Shown piece by piece: positions 44,612 through 56,575 of a stretch of DNA of 64,000 bases. Within the stretch, counting starts at the first letter, position 1; each line of letters starts with the position of its first letter. The position numbers were made by a program, and so were the translations under genes. Origin of the DNA: Laguncularia racemosa (lineage: Eukaryota > Streptophyta > Magnoliopsida > Myrtales > Combretaceae); the NCBI GenBank assembly GCA_037954665.1, contig JBBMOL010000082.1, positions 2,418,001 through 2,482,000 on the forward strand. The letters run 5' to 3'. Below the pieces are notes generated by a model. That model searched no databases and was not told the origin of the DNA. It saw only the letters and a program-made list of their open reading frames with translations.

Positions 44612-45440
44612 GAATCTTGCTTATGACGGCATCTGCTAAAGTGCTTCTGCAAATGGAATGTTAATTGCAACTTCTTGAAAACCTCTAAGAACTTACTGAA
44701 TTAAAAGAAATAGGAGGGACATATGGTTTCACTACTGGTGACTTCTGCTTTAGTTCCTCCATCCTTTTATTCCTTATTTCTTTCTCTAAATTTCCCTATT
44801 TGGTGTGAACTTCCTTATCAACAACTTCTAACTCCTTACCGCTTCTCAACATTAAGGCATTGACACCCTTAGGATTCTCCTCGATGTTGCTAGGCAAAGA
44901 ACCTAATGGTCTATTACCTAGCTGTTGAGAAATCTAACTAATCTGATTCTCCAAATTCTAAACAATGGCTTGTTGATTCTATAGCATTGTGTCAATCTTT
45001 TGATATAATTCAACATAAGCTCTTCCATTCTAGGTTAATTTTGTTAAGGTGGAGAATTTTGAGCAAGTCTTTGCTTTAGGAATCCAGGAGGCGATTTAAG
45101 TACATTATTATCATCCCTCCATGAAAATTTTTGATGATTACGCCACCTTGGATTATAATTATTCGAATGAGGTCCCTAATTACCCCATTGAAAATTTTTG
45201 ACATAATTCACTTGCTCTCCATTAGATGAATCTGAGGGGGGGTTTCCAGTTAAGCACTTAAGAGTAGAATATGGTCCTAAACATATCTCACAACAACTTG
45301 ATTAGCATTAAAAATTTTTGCTAAGACAAGTTTACTTACTTGAGTTGTTGATGGGAAATTTTCCAGCACCACCTATACCTTTAGAACTAGATTTGGTTGA
45401 TGATCCAAATCGCTTATATTTTACTTCATATATTTTTATC
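44612..45440 (-). pseudogene. Athila-like gag, C-terminal part
   Basis: Broken frames with NNYNPRWRNHQKFSWRDDNN near 45130 and a Q/N-rich tail, like the gag linker at 3680-3960. The retrotrans_gag core and start are lost at the boundary near 45440. Confidence 0.7.
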
Positions 45441-45589
45441 TAATAACTATTTGAGAAATAATCTTACAGGTACGATAATAATTCTCCATGGGAATACCAA
45501 TATGTCCTACACTAGTTGATGGCCACGAGACATCTTCAGATTTACAATCAAAGGCCCGCTACGATTGTTTCCATTTTGAAGCATTGACT
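45441..45589. other. boundary segment, unassigned
   Basis: Between Athila-like gag and the recognisable part of LTR C2. The open frame beginning at 45488 has no recognised motif. Confidence 0.35.
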
Positions 45590-46357
45590 CATGAAGATTT
45601 ACGATATTTTGTACTTTGTAATTGTTTTATGGACTATTTTATGTTGTATTTTCTTTTGGGAAACTTTCATTTTGATTGTAATTTCCATTTAGGATCGACC
45701 ACCTTAAAAGTGGCATAGTTGTAATTTTGTGCATTTTCTAACCCTAAAGGTAGCAAGTATAAATACTTGCTTAAAGTAGGGTTTGAGGGGGCCATTTTTC
45801 AAAATCAGAACTTCACTTTTACGTGAGAGGGTTAGGGTTTATTCCTAATTCAATTGCTCTTATCAATTTCAAATCCCAGTTTAAGGTTGTGGCAAGTGGC
45901 ATCAAGGTTAATTTGTGAGTAATATCAAATTTACTTTGTTGCAATTTCCTTTCATCTCTAGTGAGTAGTATCTAGGGTTGAATTGGATGTCTTATTGATT
46001 GAATTCGATTGCAATTGTAATCAAATTCTTGTTGCTTAATTGATTGGTTTTAGCCTTAGTTTTAACCTTCAATTTAGGATCATTTTGAACGGTGGATCAT
46101 TTTGTTGGGAAAGTGAATCACGGAATTGGATCTTGTTGTTCTTGTATGTAATTCACGTGGAATTACTTGTGATTATTGTTTATTGGAGAATATTATCATT
46201 GTTGGATTGTTAATTGCTACTTTAAGCATTCGGATTTCATTAAATCTCCATTAGGGTTCACACAATTCTTGATTCCATTAGACCGGTTTTTAATTGTGAA
46301 TTGAAGTTGTTTCTTTGATTCATTTGCATGTGCTTAATCTTGGTTTTGAGCACATCA
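45590..46357 (+). mobile_element. chromovirus LTR, family C, copy C2 (5' truncated)
   Basis: Aligns to LTR C6 from about 45590 and ends GAGCACATCA at 46357. TATA dyad at 45753-45770. A PBS follows, so this is a 5' LTR. Confidence 0.8.
45753..45770 (+). promoter_or_regulatory. TATA box in dyad, LTR C2
   Basis: GCAAGTAT-AA-ATACTTGC, perfect 8-bp arms around TATAAATA. A CCAC...GTGG dyad lies about 40 bp upstream (45700-45715). Confidence 0.8.
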
Positions 46358-46362
46358 TCTTT

Positions 46363-46374
46363 TGGCATCAGAGC
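46363..46374 (+). other. PBS of C2 element
   Basis: TGGCATCAGAGC after CATCATCTTT; one change from the initiator-Met PBS. Confidence 0.8.
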
Positions 46375-47596
46375 TTGAGGTTTAAGAGGAGGGATTTGTC
46401 AATTGAAATTCGGAAATTAGGGGTTTGTTGTGAAGCACCTTGATCCAAATATTTGTTGGCGTGAAATTGCATCCTATTGTTGTGATTGTTGAATTTTGTT
46501 CTCTTATTGATTAGTGGATGTACAATTGGAGATTAGAACACTCTTGGAATCCTTGAGTTGATCGTGATTGATTAAAGGGAAGTGAACCTTGTGATCATTT
46601 AAGGAAGATGAAATTTGAAGCCTAGAAGAATAGTGTTCAATTGTTGAAGTGGATTGGTGTTGTTGCATTTTTGGAAGTGAAGAGTATTGCTTGTGATTTT
46701 CATAGTTGAATTTTTAGAATTGAGGTGTGATTTAAGGAAGCAATTTGAATTTCAAAACACACATTAAGTGATTGATTAATTGTGTGTTCATTTGAATTTG
46801 AAAATTACTTATTACCATATATGGAAAGGTTGCAATTAGTGAAGTAGTTTGATTTTCAAATTTAATTTGCTGCCTTTGTATGTAAGTTGTGGATTGGATT
46901 TGTATTTGAAGTGAAGAATTTGCAACGTGATTATCCTTGAAATTTCTTTGAGAAAGGGTAGTGAATTGAAGAAGTTTTATGTTGCATGTGACGTGTATGT
47001 TGTTGTAAGTGGCGGTGTGAATGTGTTGCACTTGAGGTGTTGTAAAGTGGTGTGATATTGTGTTGTATTTGAGGAGGTTGTTTCACCGTGACTTAATAGG
47101 AGTGTATGTGGAGTTGTGTTTTGCAAATTTAGTGAAGGGTGTGTGTGTATTTTTGGTGTAGCATTGTGTTTGTTGAATTGAGAATTGTTACAAGTGGCGT
47201 GATTGGTGGTGGAACCGTGAGCATAGGAGTCTGTGACGTTGGAGTTATGCATTTGTGCTTGTGTTAAGGTGCTGCAATTTTTGATTTATTATAGTATGAA
47301 ACCTTAATAAGAAAGGAAGGTTTTGAGTAGTAGAATTTGAAATTCAAATAAGTCATTAAAGTGTGAAAGTAATTAACTAATTACTTAAGCACTTGCAGTT
47401 GAATTTAATTCTAACTACTTGAGAGTTTTATGTGTACATCATTTATTAAACCTTACTTGGAGTACTAAATTATTTCCTTGTGCCTACAATTCTCCTTGGA
47501 ACGTGAGCTATTGCATTATTGTGGATATTAAATGTGTGGGTTGGTGTTGTTGAAGGAGTGTGCTGCAGTTTGGGGGAATTACTTCTTAAATCACAA
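46375..47596 (+). other. long TG-rich 5' leader of C2 element
   Basis: Non-coding, rich in GTGTTGT and TTGAATTTG. It resembles 57255-58340 after the other PBS, so the family has a leader of about 1.1-1.2 kb. Minus-strand open frames here (46732-47252) are composition shadows. Confidence 0.6.
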
Positions 47597-48066
47597 CATG
47601 TCTAATGAAAGTGTGAATGGGGGAATTGGCAATGAAGCCAATAGTTAGGTTGGTGGAGGTTAGGGTCATAATATTGCAGGTAGGAGGACTTTGGAAGAAC
47701 AGCTCCAGGATCTTACTACCATAGTTGCTACTTTGGCAACTAGGATTGATAAAATGACATTACCATAACCACCAGTGGTGAACCTTCAGGCACCACCTTG
47801 AGTAGCTCCACAAAATCCTTAGAGAGATAGAGTAGTGGGAGATGGAAATCTAAATAGAAGGATGGGTGAGGATCATCATCCATACAATGAAGAAAGGGAT
47901 GACAACTTTAGGGCTAATCCATATCAGAATAGGGATTTCAGGCCACCTTAGGGATTGGAACATGTGAAACTGCAAATGCCTTCTTATGATGGTAAGGGAT
48001 CAGCTGATGATTATTTGGATTGAGAGGAAAAGGTTGAGGGTCTCTTTGAATGTTATGAGATTGATG
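47597..48066 (+). pseudogene. gag: chromovirus gag, N-terminal part
   Basis: ATG near 47600 (MSNESVNGGIGNEAN). One frame with six or more stops reads RRTLEEQLQDLTTIVATLAT (coiled coil), a polar linker, then LQMPSYDGKGSADDYLD and EGLFECYEIDD, the start of the chromovirus gag domain. It ends abruptly at AT-rich sequence. Confidence 0.75.
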
Positions 48067-48440
48067 ATAAAATAATTTTTTATTTTTTATTTTCTATTGT
48101 TATTATTATTATTTTACTTTATTTTTATATTTATTTTTTATTTTTTTCTTATCTTAGCTTATACTAAAAATTTATTTACTTTATTTTATTATTATTTTTT
48201 ATAATACCTTGGCTTATACTAAAGGTTTGTTAATATTATAACACAATTTTTAAAGACTTATTAATTTTTTCTAAAATATTTACATTTTTATTTTATTTTA
48301 ACAAATTTCTTAGATTTTAATTTTTTTTCGCCATCAGGCGATGGTATACATCACGACAACCTGATGGGTATTTTATTATTATTATTTTTTCAACTATAGA
48401 TAAGTCTAAAAAAATCTATTAATAAATAAAATAAACATAT
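48067..48440. other. AT-rich block with GC-rich dyad
   Basis: TTTATT-rich sequence. At 48332-48369 the string CCATCAGG...CCTGATGG has 8-bp arms about 21 bp apart; the inner CCATC-AGGC-GATGG can also pair. No family recognised. Confidence 0.5.
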
Positions 48441-48851
48441 AAAAAACAAATAAAATACATAAAAAATATTACCAACTGGATTGTTGGATAACACGTGGGT
48501 TAGGTTACGGGTCAAGTTAGGTCGGATCAGATTGCGTCGCAATTCAAGGCTCCTTGTTGGCGACAATCTAATAGTCATTGAGGGTGGCTAAGGAGTGTTT
48601 TCCTAGGTTTTTAGGAGAGGGAATCAATTGGTGGTGTTGTTTTTGCTTAGAAACTAGCCTAAAGTGGTGGTTCGAAGGTAGCTGATGAGTGGTGGTGGCA
48701 ATGTTTTTCGATTTCCCCTAAGCTAAGTGTTGTTGAGTGTAAAAAGATGCTTTTCTAATTCCTCTCATCGCAAGAAATCCACTAGTACCATTAATTAGCT
48801 ACAATTTAGTGTGTAATATGAACTACCTTAAAGAGAAGGATAATAATTAGG
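48441..48851. other. unassigned
   Basis: A more GC-rich stretch without recognised coding sequence. Contains a CACGTG near 48493. Confidence 0.35.
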
Positions 48852-49652
48852 GCAAGAACTAAAGGATTTCAAATCTTGGCGATGAGGGTCCCATTTTGAG
48901 CAGATCGACCCTAGAATTATTTATATATTAACCTCTTTTCTATTATTCTTGTATTGTGTTTTCCAACAGGCACACTTATCATATTTTATAGGGCAATGGA
49001 CAAACTCCCTCAAACTCAGCTTGTGGGTTATCCATGGACCGACCTGAACCGACGATGAGCTGAGCCGATGGATCCTATCGGAGACTGGCATCTTGAAGAC
49101 CATTTCTTTTATATATTTCTTCTTTTATGAACTATTTTTGTTATATTTCGGTTATGAGACACTTTTATTTCCTTGTAATTTTTATTTAGGGTTAGCCACC
49201 TTAAAAGTGGCAAACTTGTAATTTTGAGCACTTTTTCACCTTAGGAGTAGCAAGTATAAATACTTGCTTAAGAGAGGCTTTGAGGAGGCCATTTTTTTGC
49301 ATATTATACACTTCTTCTTCACGTGAGAATTAGGGTTCCTAATTGTCATTAGACTCTTATCAATTTTAATCCCAAGAGTTGAAATTGTAGTGAGTGCAAC
49401 ACCTTGAAATTGTGAGTTGTATCGATTTCATTTTGTTGTGATTTCTTTTCTTCTCTAGTGTGCCATATCTAGGGTTGAATTGAGATAGTTCGTGGTCAGA
49501 ATTACTTCTTATTGTTGATGAATTCTTGTGTTTATTTAAGGTCCCTTGCAATTGAATTCGAATCATCATTGAGAATTCCCTTGAAAACGTGTTTTTTCAC
49601 TATTGGAAAGGAGTCCTTAGAATTGAGGTTTTCTTTTGAATTTGTGGATTAT
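48852..49652 (+). mobile_element. chromovirus LTR, family C, copy C3 (3' truncated)
   Basis: Begins at ATTAGGGCAAGAACTAAAGG as in C1 and C6, carries GCCACCTTAAAAGTGGC at 49195-49211 and the TATA dyad at 49250-49267, and stops near 49650 at the junction with inverted integrase. Confidence 0.8.
49250..49267 (+). promoter_or_regulatory. TATA box in dyad, LTR C3
   Basis: GCAAGTAT-AA-ATACTTGC, with the GCCAC-N7-GTGGC dyad 38 bp upstream. Confidence 0.8.
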
Positions 49653-49699
49653 TTCAGATCTTTTTGGAGACTTACTGGTTGAACTATGAGTAGACCTAT
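49653..49699 (-). pseudogene. chromovirus integrase fragment, left of insertion
   Basis: Minus-strand integrase, part of the RSTHSSTSKSP region. Continues at 54896 after the nested element; CCTAT at 49695-49699 is the TSD. Confidence 0.8.
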
Positions 49700-51260
49700 T
49701 GGTGGACGATCTGATCGTTCTAACAAGTTAAATCCTATACTCAATCCTAGCTTACGACCAGTTCTCAGGCAAGTATACCTATCAATTAGCAGTATAGCAT
49801 TAGAGTACAGGTATCGATCCCACGAAGACTTATAAGTACTAGTACTAACTATTATCCTACTATTTAACTTCTCACTATTGATGATCTCAATTATCTTAAT
49901 TACTGATTAAATCTGAAAGGAACAAATAAAATGATCAAAGTAAAGATATTCAAATATTCCTTTAGTTAATTCAATTATCTAAACATACCCTACCCAAGAT
50001 CCACCCCTAATTCTCATGCAACTTTTATTCAATTACAAACTTTCCAATGATTAATACACAACATCTCTGATCTGCGGAGTTTCTTACACTAGATTAAGGT
50101 TTTTCTCAAGATCAATAATCCCTAATCCTAATTAAGTCAATTAAGATCGCTCTTTAATTAACATAATTAAGATTGCAATAAAATCCTAGGACTCTCAATT
50201 GAACTAGATTACAATGACCTTGTTCAATACAGAAAACCTCCTATAACCTATCTCTAGGATTACAAGTGGTCTTTTTATTCATGCCAGATCTACTCTATTA
50301 AACGATTTCTCAATCTTAATAATAGAGATCTAATTCGATCCTAATACTGCACACATATCAAGATGAACAAACCATGATTGCAACATGAATAAACTCAAAG
50401 ATTAGGATTAATTATTGAAACATCAACAAATCCGTTACATGACAATTAGGGGTTTCTCAAGGGACCAGGTATAAAACAATTAGTTACTCATGAATCTAAT
50501 AAAAAGAACAAAACAGAAAATAATTGAATCCATAAAGAAATCCAAACACAAATATCTTGGCTTTAATTCCGAAAACTCTTGTAACTTCTCGTCTCTAGGG
50601 TTTCTCTTGTGCCGCCTCTCTCTCCTCGACCTCTCGGCCTTCTCTACTCTAGGGTTGTTCTCCTGCCTCCTCCTTCCTTCTCTAGGGTTGGTTCTATTTA
50701 TACTCTTAAGGGAATGGCTGAGGATCTTCAACTAGAAAGATACGAATATATCTTTCCTTTTCCAAGTAAATCTCGAAAAGTGAATAACATACGCCTGACA
50801 TGCTCACAAACACGACCATATTTCAAACCGTGTCTCCCTCTGGTCGATAACCCGCAACTCCTCATCCTTGCTCAGTGTGTGGCACGTCTAGAAACACGGC
50901 TAGATTACAAACCGTGCCAGGTTCTAGACTCTTCCATTTCTCCTCAGCGTTTGCCACGGCTTCAAGCACACCCATATCACAAGCCGTGCTTCCTTTCGAA
51001 GTGACAAATTTCATCCTCAAGCGTGCACACGGCTCATGACACGGGCGTGGCTTTCCCTATGTTGTCCATAAGTAGCTTTAACTTGATCTTTTAAACTTCA
51101 ATCATGCTCCTTTTTGTTATCTTTCCACTTCTCTTTAGTATTATACCTAAAACTGATATATTTATCTGTTAAGTATCGAATCCGCATTGATTTTATTCAA
51201 AAGATTACACAAATTCATCATTAACGCCCATGATTTATAAGGATTAATTTACTCTTATCA
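49700..51260 (-). mobile_element. 3' LTR of non-coding element
   Basis: TGGTGGACGATC...ACTCTTATCA. The TATA (TATAAATAG on minus) is near 50695-50703. Dyads CACGG...CCGTG lie near 50894-50917 and 50955-50990. Confidence 0.92.
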
Positions 51261-51300
51261 AATTTCCCCACACTTAAGCTTTTTCTTGTCCTCAAGCAAA
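51261..51300 (-). promoter_or_regulatory. polypurine tract and H3 hairpin
   Basis: Sense: CTTG-AGGA-CAAG core stem (51296-51285) with T-A pairs outside one mismatch, then AAGTGTGGGGAAATT to the LTR. Confidence 0.75.
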
Positions 51301-52552
51301 CACGGATTAAAAAAAACCCAAAGGACAAGTTCTCATAAGTTCCAACAATCGAGAAGATATTCCAGCATCATCGATTTCATGCTACACCCCAATCATTGAT
51401 ACTCTTCACTCAATCTTACCATTAGTTGTATACAAAATATAAATACTAAAATTCCCAAAGCTAATCCAAGTAAATTAAACTATTACCCTTATCATTTAAA
51501 CTAAAATTCCCAAAGTCAAAATTGCCACAAGATCGAGACTAGTAAAATAAAGTATACAATCCTTTTAACCACTGTTATAAGCAACACAACAGGGACTAAA
51601 GGCATGTTGTATCCACTCGTCCCCTAGCTCTTCCTTTTCTGTTTCATCCAATTCTTAAGTTAATCTTGGGAGTTTAGCATTAAAGCACTTAACTAAGTTA
51701 ACCGATCCATGTAACGAACTTTCGATCGATAATCCTGAGTTCATCACTCAAGTTAACAGACGTTATTCCCTCAGCGTAGAAGGCGTCCCTAAGATTTACT
51801 TGTTCGAGTCCAATTAACTCATCTAATTAATTAATTGAGACGGTTTCCTTGGTCAGTAAGTCCCAGACCAGATGATCTTAAGCTACTAGGTTTTAAGATA
51901 CTCCTTTGAACCTCTACCATCTCAATCAATCAACTATAATTCATATAAGCTCATTTAAGTTCAGTTTTCTCAGACTTTTCTCACGACCCTTGTAGCGAGC
52001 TTTCAGCCATTGATCCCAAGTTCGTCACCCGAGTCAATAGATGTTATTCCCTAAAAAGGGCATCTCTCAGGCTTAATTACTTGAGTCTATGAGGCCCACT
52101 TCTGAACTATTTACTTATTATTATATTCTTCAATTACTCCCAACAATTTTTTTTTCTCAGAAACTTCTTCTAAAAGGAATCACCAAGTTACAAGTATCAT
52201 TTACTCCTTCACTCCAAGTTACATAGCTCACCTACTAAGCAAAAAGAAGAGCATACTAAACTCACTAGTGACCTTAATCCAATCTCAACTCCCGAAAGTA
52301 AAGGTTAAATAACAAGTAAGTTCACTTCACTTAGATTTCATCTTGTAATTTTAGCAACGTATCTCTAATACAAAATAAGAGAATAAATTTTTTTAAAATT
52401 TTCCATGGGGGTATGAACAAATCTCAGTAGTCCTTGATTGTCAAAAGTCATCATCAAATATACCTTAAATAAGAGGGATTTACATTTTTTATTGCACAAC
52501 CCTTATATCCTAGTTTCGTTTTCCTAACCCCCCCTTCCCCACACTTATAATA

Positions 52553-52570
52553 GACATTGTCCCCAATGTC
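52553..52570 (-). promoter_or_regulatory. H2 hairpin of non-coding element
   Basis: GACATTG-TCCC-CAATGTC on plus: perfect 7-bp stem, sense loop GGGA. The sense tract AAGTGTGGGGAAGGGGGGG follows (about 52528-52547). Confidence 0.75.
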
Positions 52571-52811
52571 CTCATGAAACGCATAAAGGGAAGCAAAGAA
52601 TAAAATAAAAAAGAAAACAAAAAGGAAAACGAAAACTCCCCTGAACTCTCCTACAACGAGGATCTTTAACAGAAAGTCAGGCAACGTACAAGTAAAGTCA
52701 TGAGAACCCTTGCTAAACGTAACAGTTTGGTATACTTTGAAAGCTTGGGAGTGTTCGAAGCCGTGTCAGGCACTGCTCCTATACAAAAACTTGTGAAAAA
52801 TCTTACCTTGT

Positions 52812-52837
52812 GGCACGGCTTGTAACATGGCCGTGCC
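52812..52837. repeat. perfect dyad GGCACGGC/GCCGTGCC
   Basis: 8-bp arms, 10-bp spacer, outside the LTRs but with the same CACGG/CCGTG core as the LTR arrays. Confidence 0.8.
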
Positions 52838-53293
52838 TGTACCTGTTTCATCCCCTAGAATGAGACAACTTTCACAAATGCCCACACACTTGGGTGTAGC
52901 TTAGACCATATCTTGTCCTCTTCGTTAAAATTTCACCTACAAAACCACAAATCACAAATATATTGATGATGATAGTAAAAGGAAAACTAACCTAGTAGAT
53001 GCATGGGTTGCCTCCCAGCCAGCGCTTTTGTTTACCGTCGTTGGCTCGACCGAATGAATAGAGGGAGATCAATTATGGATTTGAATGAGGGTCAGCTCCG
53101 CTTTTTCTTCAAAGACCTTCATGTCTCCTAAGTAATGTTTAAGTCTCTGTCCGTTGACCTTGAAGAACAAACGATGAACTTAGTTTCCTCAACAAATTTG
53201 AATGGAAGCACGAATGAAACTAAGATAAATAATTAACAAAAAAAAAAAATTATAGTTCAAGTAGTAGGCGTCAAGTTTTCCTAATATTAAAAG

Positions 53294-53311
53294 TCCCTGG
53301 CAATGGCGCTA
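53294..53311 (-). other. PBS of non-coding element
   Basis: On minus TAGCGCCATTGCCAGGGA, a diverged Asp-tRNA-type PBS, six bases from the LTR. Confidence 0.75.
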
Positions 53312-53317
53312 AAAACT

Positions 53318-54895
53318 TGATGGACGATCTGATCGTTCTAACAAGTTAAATCCTATACTCAATCCTAGCTTATGATCAGTTCTCAGGTAAGTATACCTAT
53401 CAATTAGCAGTATAGCATTGGAGTACAGGTATTGATCCTACGAAGACTTATAAGTATTAGTACTAACTATTATCCTACTATTTAACTTCTCACTATTGAT
53501 GATCTCAATTATCCTAATTACTGATTAAATATGAAAGGAACGAATAAAATGATCAAAGTAAAGATATTCAAATACTCCTTTAGTTAATTCAATTATCTAA
53601 ACATACCCTACCTAAGATCCACCCCTAATTCTCATGCAACTTTTATTCAATTACAAACTTTCCAATGACTAATACACAACATCTCTGATCTGCGGAGTTT
53701 CTTACACTAGATTAAGGTCTTTCTCAAGATCAATAATCCCTAATCCTAATTAAGTAAATTAAGATCTCTCTTTAATCAACATAATTAAGATTGCAATAAA
53801 ATCCTAGGACTCTCAATTGAACCAGACCACAATGACCTCGTTCAATACAGAAAACCTCCGATAACCTATCTCTAGGATTACAAGTGGTCTTTTTATTCAT
53901 GCCAAATCTACTCTATTAAACGATTTCTCAATCTTAATAACAGAGATCTAATTCGATCCTAATACTGCACACATATCAAAATGAACAAACTATGATTGCA
54001 ACATGAATAAACTCAAGATCAGGATTAATTATTGAAACATCAACAAATCCGTTACATGACAATTAGGGGTTTCTCAAGGGACCGGGTATAAAACAATTAG
54101 TTACTCATGAATCTAATAAAAAGAACAAAACAGAAAATAATTGAATCCATAAAGAAATCCAAACACAAATATCTTGGCTTTAATTCCGAAAACTCTTATA
54201 ACTTATCGTCTCTAGGGTTTCTCTTATGCCGCCTCTCTCTCCTCGGCCTCTTATGCCGCCTCTCTCTCCTCGGCCTCTTAGCCTCCTCTACTCTAGGGTT
54301 GTTCTCCTGCCTCCTCCTTCCTTCTCTAGGGTTGGTTCTATTTATACTCTTAAGGGAATGGCTGAGGATCTTTAGCTAGAAAGATACGAATATATCTTTC
54401 CTTTTCCAAGTAAATCTCGAAAAGTGAATAACATACGCCTGACACGCTCACAAACACGGCCAGATTTCAAACCGTGTCTCCTTCTAGTCGATAACCCGCA
54501 ATTCCTCATCTTTGCTTAGTGTGTGGCACGTCTAGCAACACGGCTAGATTACAAACCATGCCAATTTCTGGACTCTTCCATTTCTCCTCAGCATCTGCCA
54601 CGGCTTCAAGCACACCCATATCACAAGCCGTGCTTCCTTTCCAAGTGACAAATTTCATCCTCAGGCGTGCACACGGCTCATGACACGGGCATGGCTGTTG
54701 TCCATAAGTAGCTTTAACTTGATCTTTTGAGCTTCAATCATGCTCCTTTTGTTATATTTCCACTTCTCTTTAGTATTATACCTGAAACTGATATATTTAT
54801 CTGTTAAGTACCGAATCCGCATTGATTTTATTCAAAAGATTACACAAATTCATCATTAACGCCCATGATTTATAAGGATTAATTTACTCTTATCA
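53318..54895 (-). mobile_element. 5' LTR of non-coding element
   Basis: Starts TGATGGACGATC on plus and ends CTTATCA at 54895. It carries a tandem duplication of the CGGCCTCTTATGCCGCCTCT region near 54230-54285 absent from the other LTR. Dyads lie near 54455-54476 and 54599-54633. Confidence 0.92.
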
Positions 54896-55073
54896 CCTAT
54901 TGTAAGCGAACTCAACAATAGGAAGACACAAGTCCCAATCAGTAAGATTCTTGCCAACTGTTGCTCTGAGAAGATTCCTAAGCGTTCGGTTGACAACCTC
55001 TGTTTGTCCATTAGTTTGGGGATGGCAAGAGGTACTGTACATCAGTTTAGTACCCAGTCTTCTCCATAGTGTT
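54896..55073 (-). pseudogene. chromovirus integrase fragment, right of insertion
   Basis: Minus strand: LWRRLGTKLMYSTSCHPQTN then GQTEVVNRTLRNLLRATVG and LCLPIVEFAYN, containing the catalytic E. It continues into 49699 across the insertion. It abuts a plus-strand RNase H at 55074, an inversion junction. Confidence 0.82.
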
Positions 55074-56009
55074 TTCCAAAAGAAACTAAGGAATTTATTA
55101 AAGAAAAACTCACTTGTGTCCCATTACTGGTCTTACCTGATTTTGAAAATTTTTTTGAATTGGAATGTGATGCTTCGAGGATTGGAATTGGTGTTGTATT
55201 AATGCAGGAGAAGAGGCCTATAGCATATTTTAGTGAAAAGTTGAGTGGAGCAACTTTGAACTATTCTATATATGATAAGGAATTTTATTCCTTAGTGAGG
55301 GCTCTCAGGACGTGGTAGCATTATCTCCTCCCGAAGGAGTTTATTATTTATACAGATCATGAATCTTTGAAACATTTCAGGGGCCAACATAATTTGTCTA
55401 AGTGCCAGGCCAAGTGGGTGGAATTTCTAGAGGGCTTTACTTATGTGATTAAGTACAAAAAGGGCAATCAGAATATTGTTGCTGACACTTTATCACGACG
55501 GTATGTACTAATCACTTCTCTTCAGTCAAAATTACTGGGTTTTGAGCTGTTGAAGGAACAATATGTATGTGATGAGGAATTCAAAATTGTCATGGAGAGG
55601 TGTCTTGGAGGCGGGATGTATGATGGTTATTGTGTGATAGATGGTTTTCTATATAAATCAGGAAAACTTTGTATTCCATCTGGATCTATGAGGGAATTAT
55701 TGGTGAGGGAAGCACATGCAGGTGGTTTGTCAGGGCATTTTGGTGAGAAGAGAACTCTAGCCATATTGAGGGAGAATTTCTACTGGAAAGGCATGATAAG
55801 AGATGTCCATAGGGTACTAGAAAGGTGTGGTGTTTGCAAGAGAGCTAGGGGGAGGAAAGGCGCACAGGGTGAATATATGCCTTTACCTATACCATCTAAA
55901 CCTTGGACTGATATCAGCATGGATTTTGTGTTGGGATTACCCAGAACACAAAGGGAGAAAGACTCTATTATGGTGGTTATTGATCGATTCAGCAAAATGT
56001 CACAATTTT
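55074..56009 (+). pseudogene. chromovirus RNase H and integrase N-terminus
   Basis: RNase H: ELECDASRIGIGVVL near 55155 and DKEFYSLVRAL near 55275, a TAG at 55316-55318, then TDHESLKHFRG. Integrase: HHCC zinc site (HAGGLSGHFGEKRT, CGVCKRAR) near 55710-55850 and catalytic core start DISMDFVLGLPRTQREKDSI near 55905. It is open from 55319 to 56009, then joins mid-LTR sequence. The RT in front is missing. It matches CRM- or Reina-like chromoviruses. Confidence 0.88.
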
Positions 56010-56575
56010 GCAGATTATACGCTACTTCTTCACGTGAGAATTAGGGTTCCTAATTGTTATTAGACTCTTATCAATTTCAATCCTAAGAGTTGAAATTGTG
56101 GCGAGTGCAATACCTTGAAATTGTGAGTAGTATCAATTTCATCTTGTTGTGATTTCTTTTCTTCTCTAGTGTGTCATATCTAGGGTTGAATTGAGATAGT
56201 TCTTGGACAGATTTGCTTCTAATTGTTGTCGAATTCTTGTGTTTGATTAAGGTCCCTTGCAATTGAATTCGAATCATCCTTGAAAATTCCCTTGAAAACG
56301 TAATTTTCACTAGTGGAAAGGAGTCCTTGGAATTGAGGTTTTCTTTTGAATTTTTGGATTATTTTCGTGGAATTATATGTGATTAGGGTGTTATTAGAAG
56401 AGATTATCATTGTGGTATTACAATTATAACTTAGAGCATTTGGAATTCATTACATCTTACTAAGGTTCATGTGAATTTTGCCCCTTGTGGATCCAGTTTG
56501 TTGTTGACTTGAGATTGCTTTTTCTTAAGTCTTTTAATTGTGCTTCTAAGTGGATTTAAGCACAATTATCCGTTT
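56010..56575 (+). mobile_element. family C LTR fragment, C4
   Basis: Starts mid-LTR (ACTTCTTCACGTGAGAATTA) after the truncated integrase and ends near the LTR 3' part (GATTTAAGCACAATTATC). No TATA dyad; 5' truncated. Confidence 0.75.

Larger units (their letters stand above)
30138..45440 (-). mobile_element. large Athila-like element with env-position ORF, split by a nested insertion
   Basis: Read on minus: gag end (45440-44640), protease, linker, RT (interrupted at 43328-37916), RNase H, integrase, H1 hairpin, long leader, env-position ORF, 3' UTR with H2 and H3, polypurine tract, 3' LTR. The 5' LTR and gag start are lost at the family C boundary. Removing the nested part leaves about 9.9 kb. 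An 0.8-kb stretch around the integrase end is tandemly duplicated (34684-36266). Confidence 0.85.
51261..53317 (-). other. internal region of non-coding element
   Basis: No coding potential. It holds two diverged copies of the conserved block (about 51709-51805 and 51982-52085), H2 at 52553, a perfect dyad at 52812-52837, H1 at 53004 and the PBS at 53294. Confidence 0.8.
49700..54895 (-). mobile_element. non-coding LTR element (LARD-like), Athila-related
   Basis: 5196 bp with TSD CCTAT (49695-49699, 54896-54900), LTRs of 1561 and 1578 bp, PBS and polypurine tract, but only 2057 bp of internal DNA with no gag or pol. The internal part keeps H1, H2, H3 and the duplicated conserved block, so it is mostly 3' UTR. 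The LTRs share the CACGG dyads and a TATA-proximal block with the gag-only element's LTR. Confidence 0.93.

Noticed and set aside
46732..47252. Minus-strand open frames rich in Thr, His and Asn
   Set aside because: Shadows of the TG-rich leader of the family C element.
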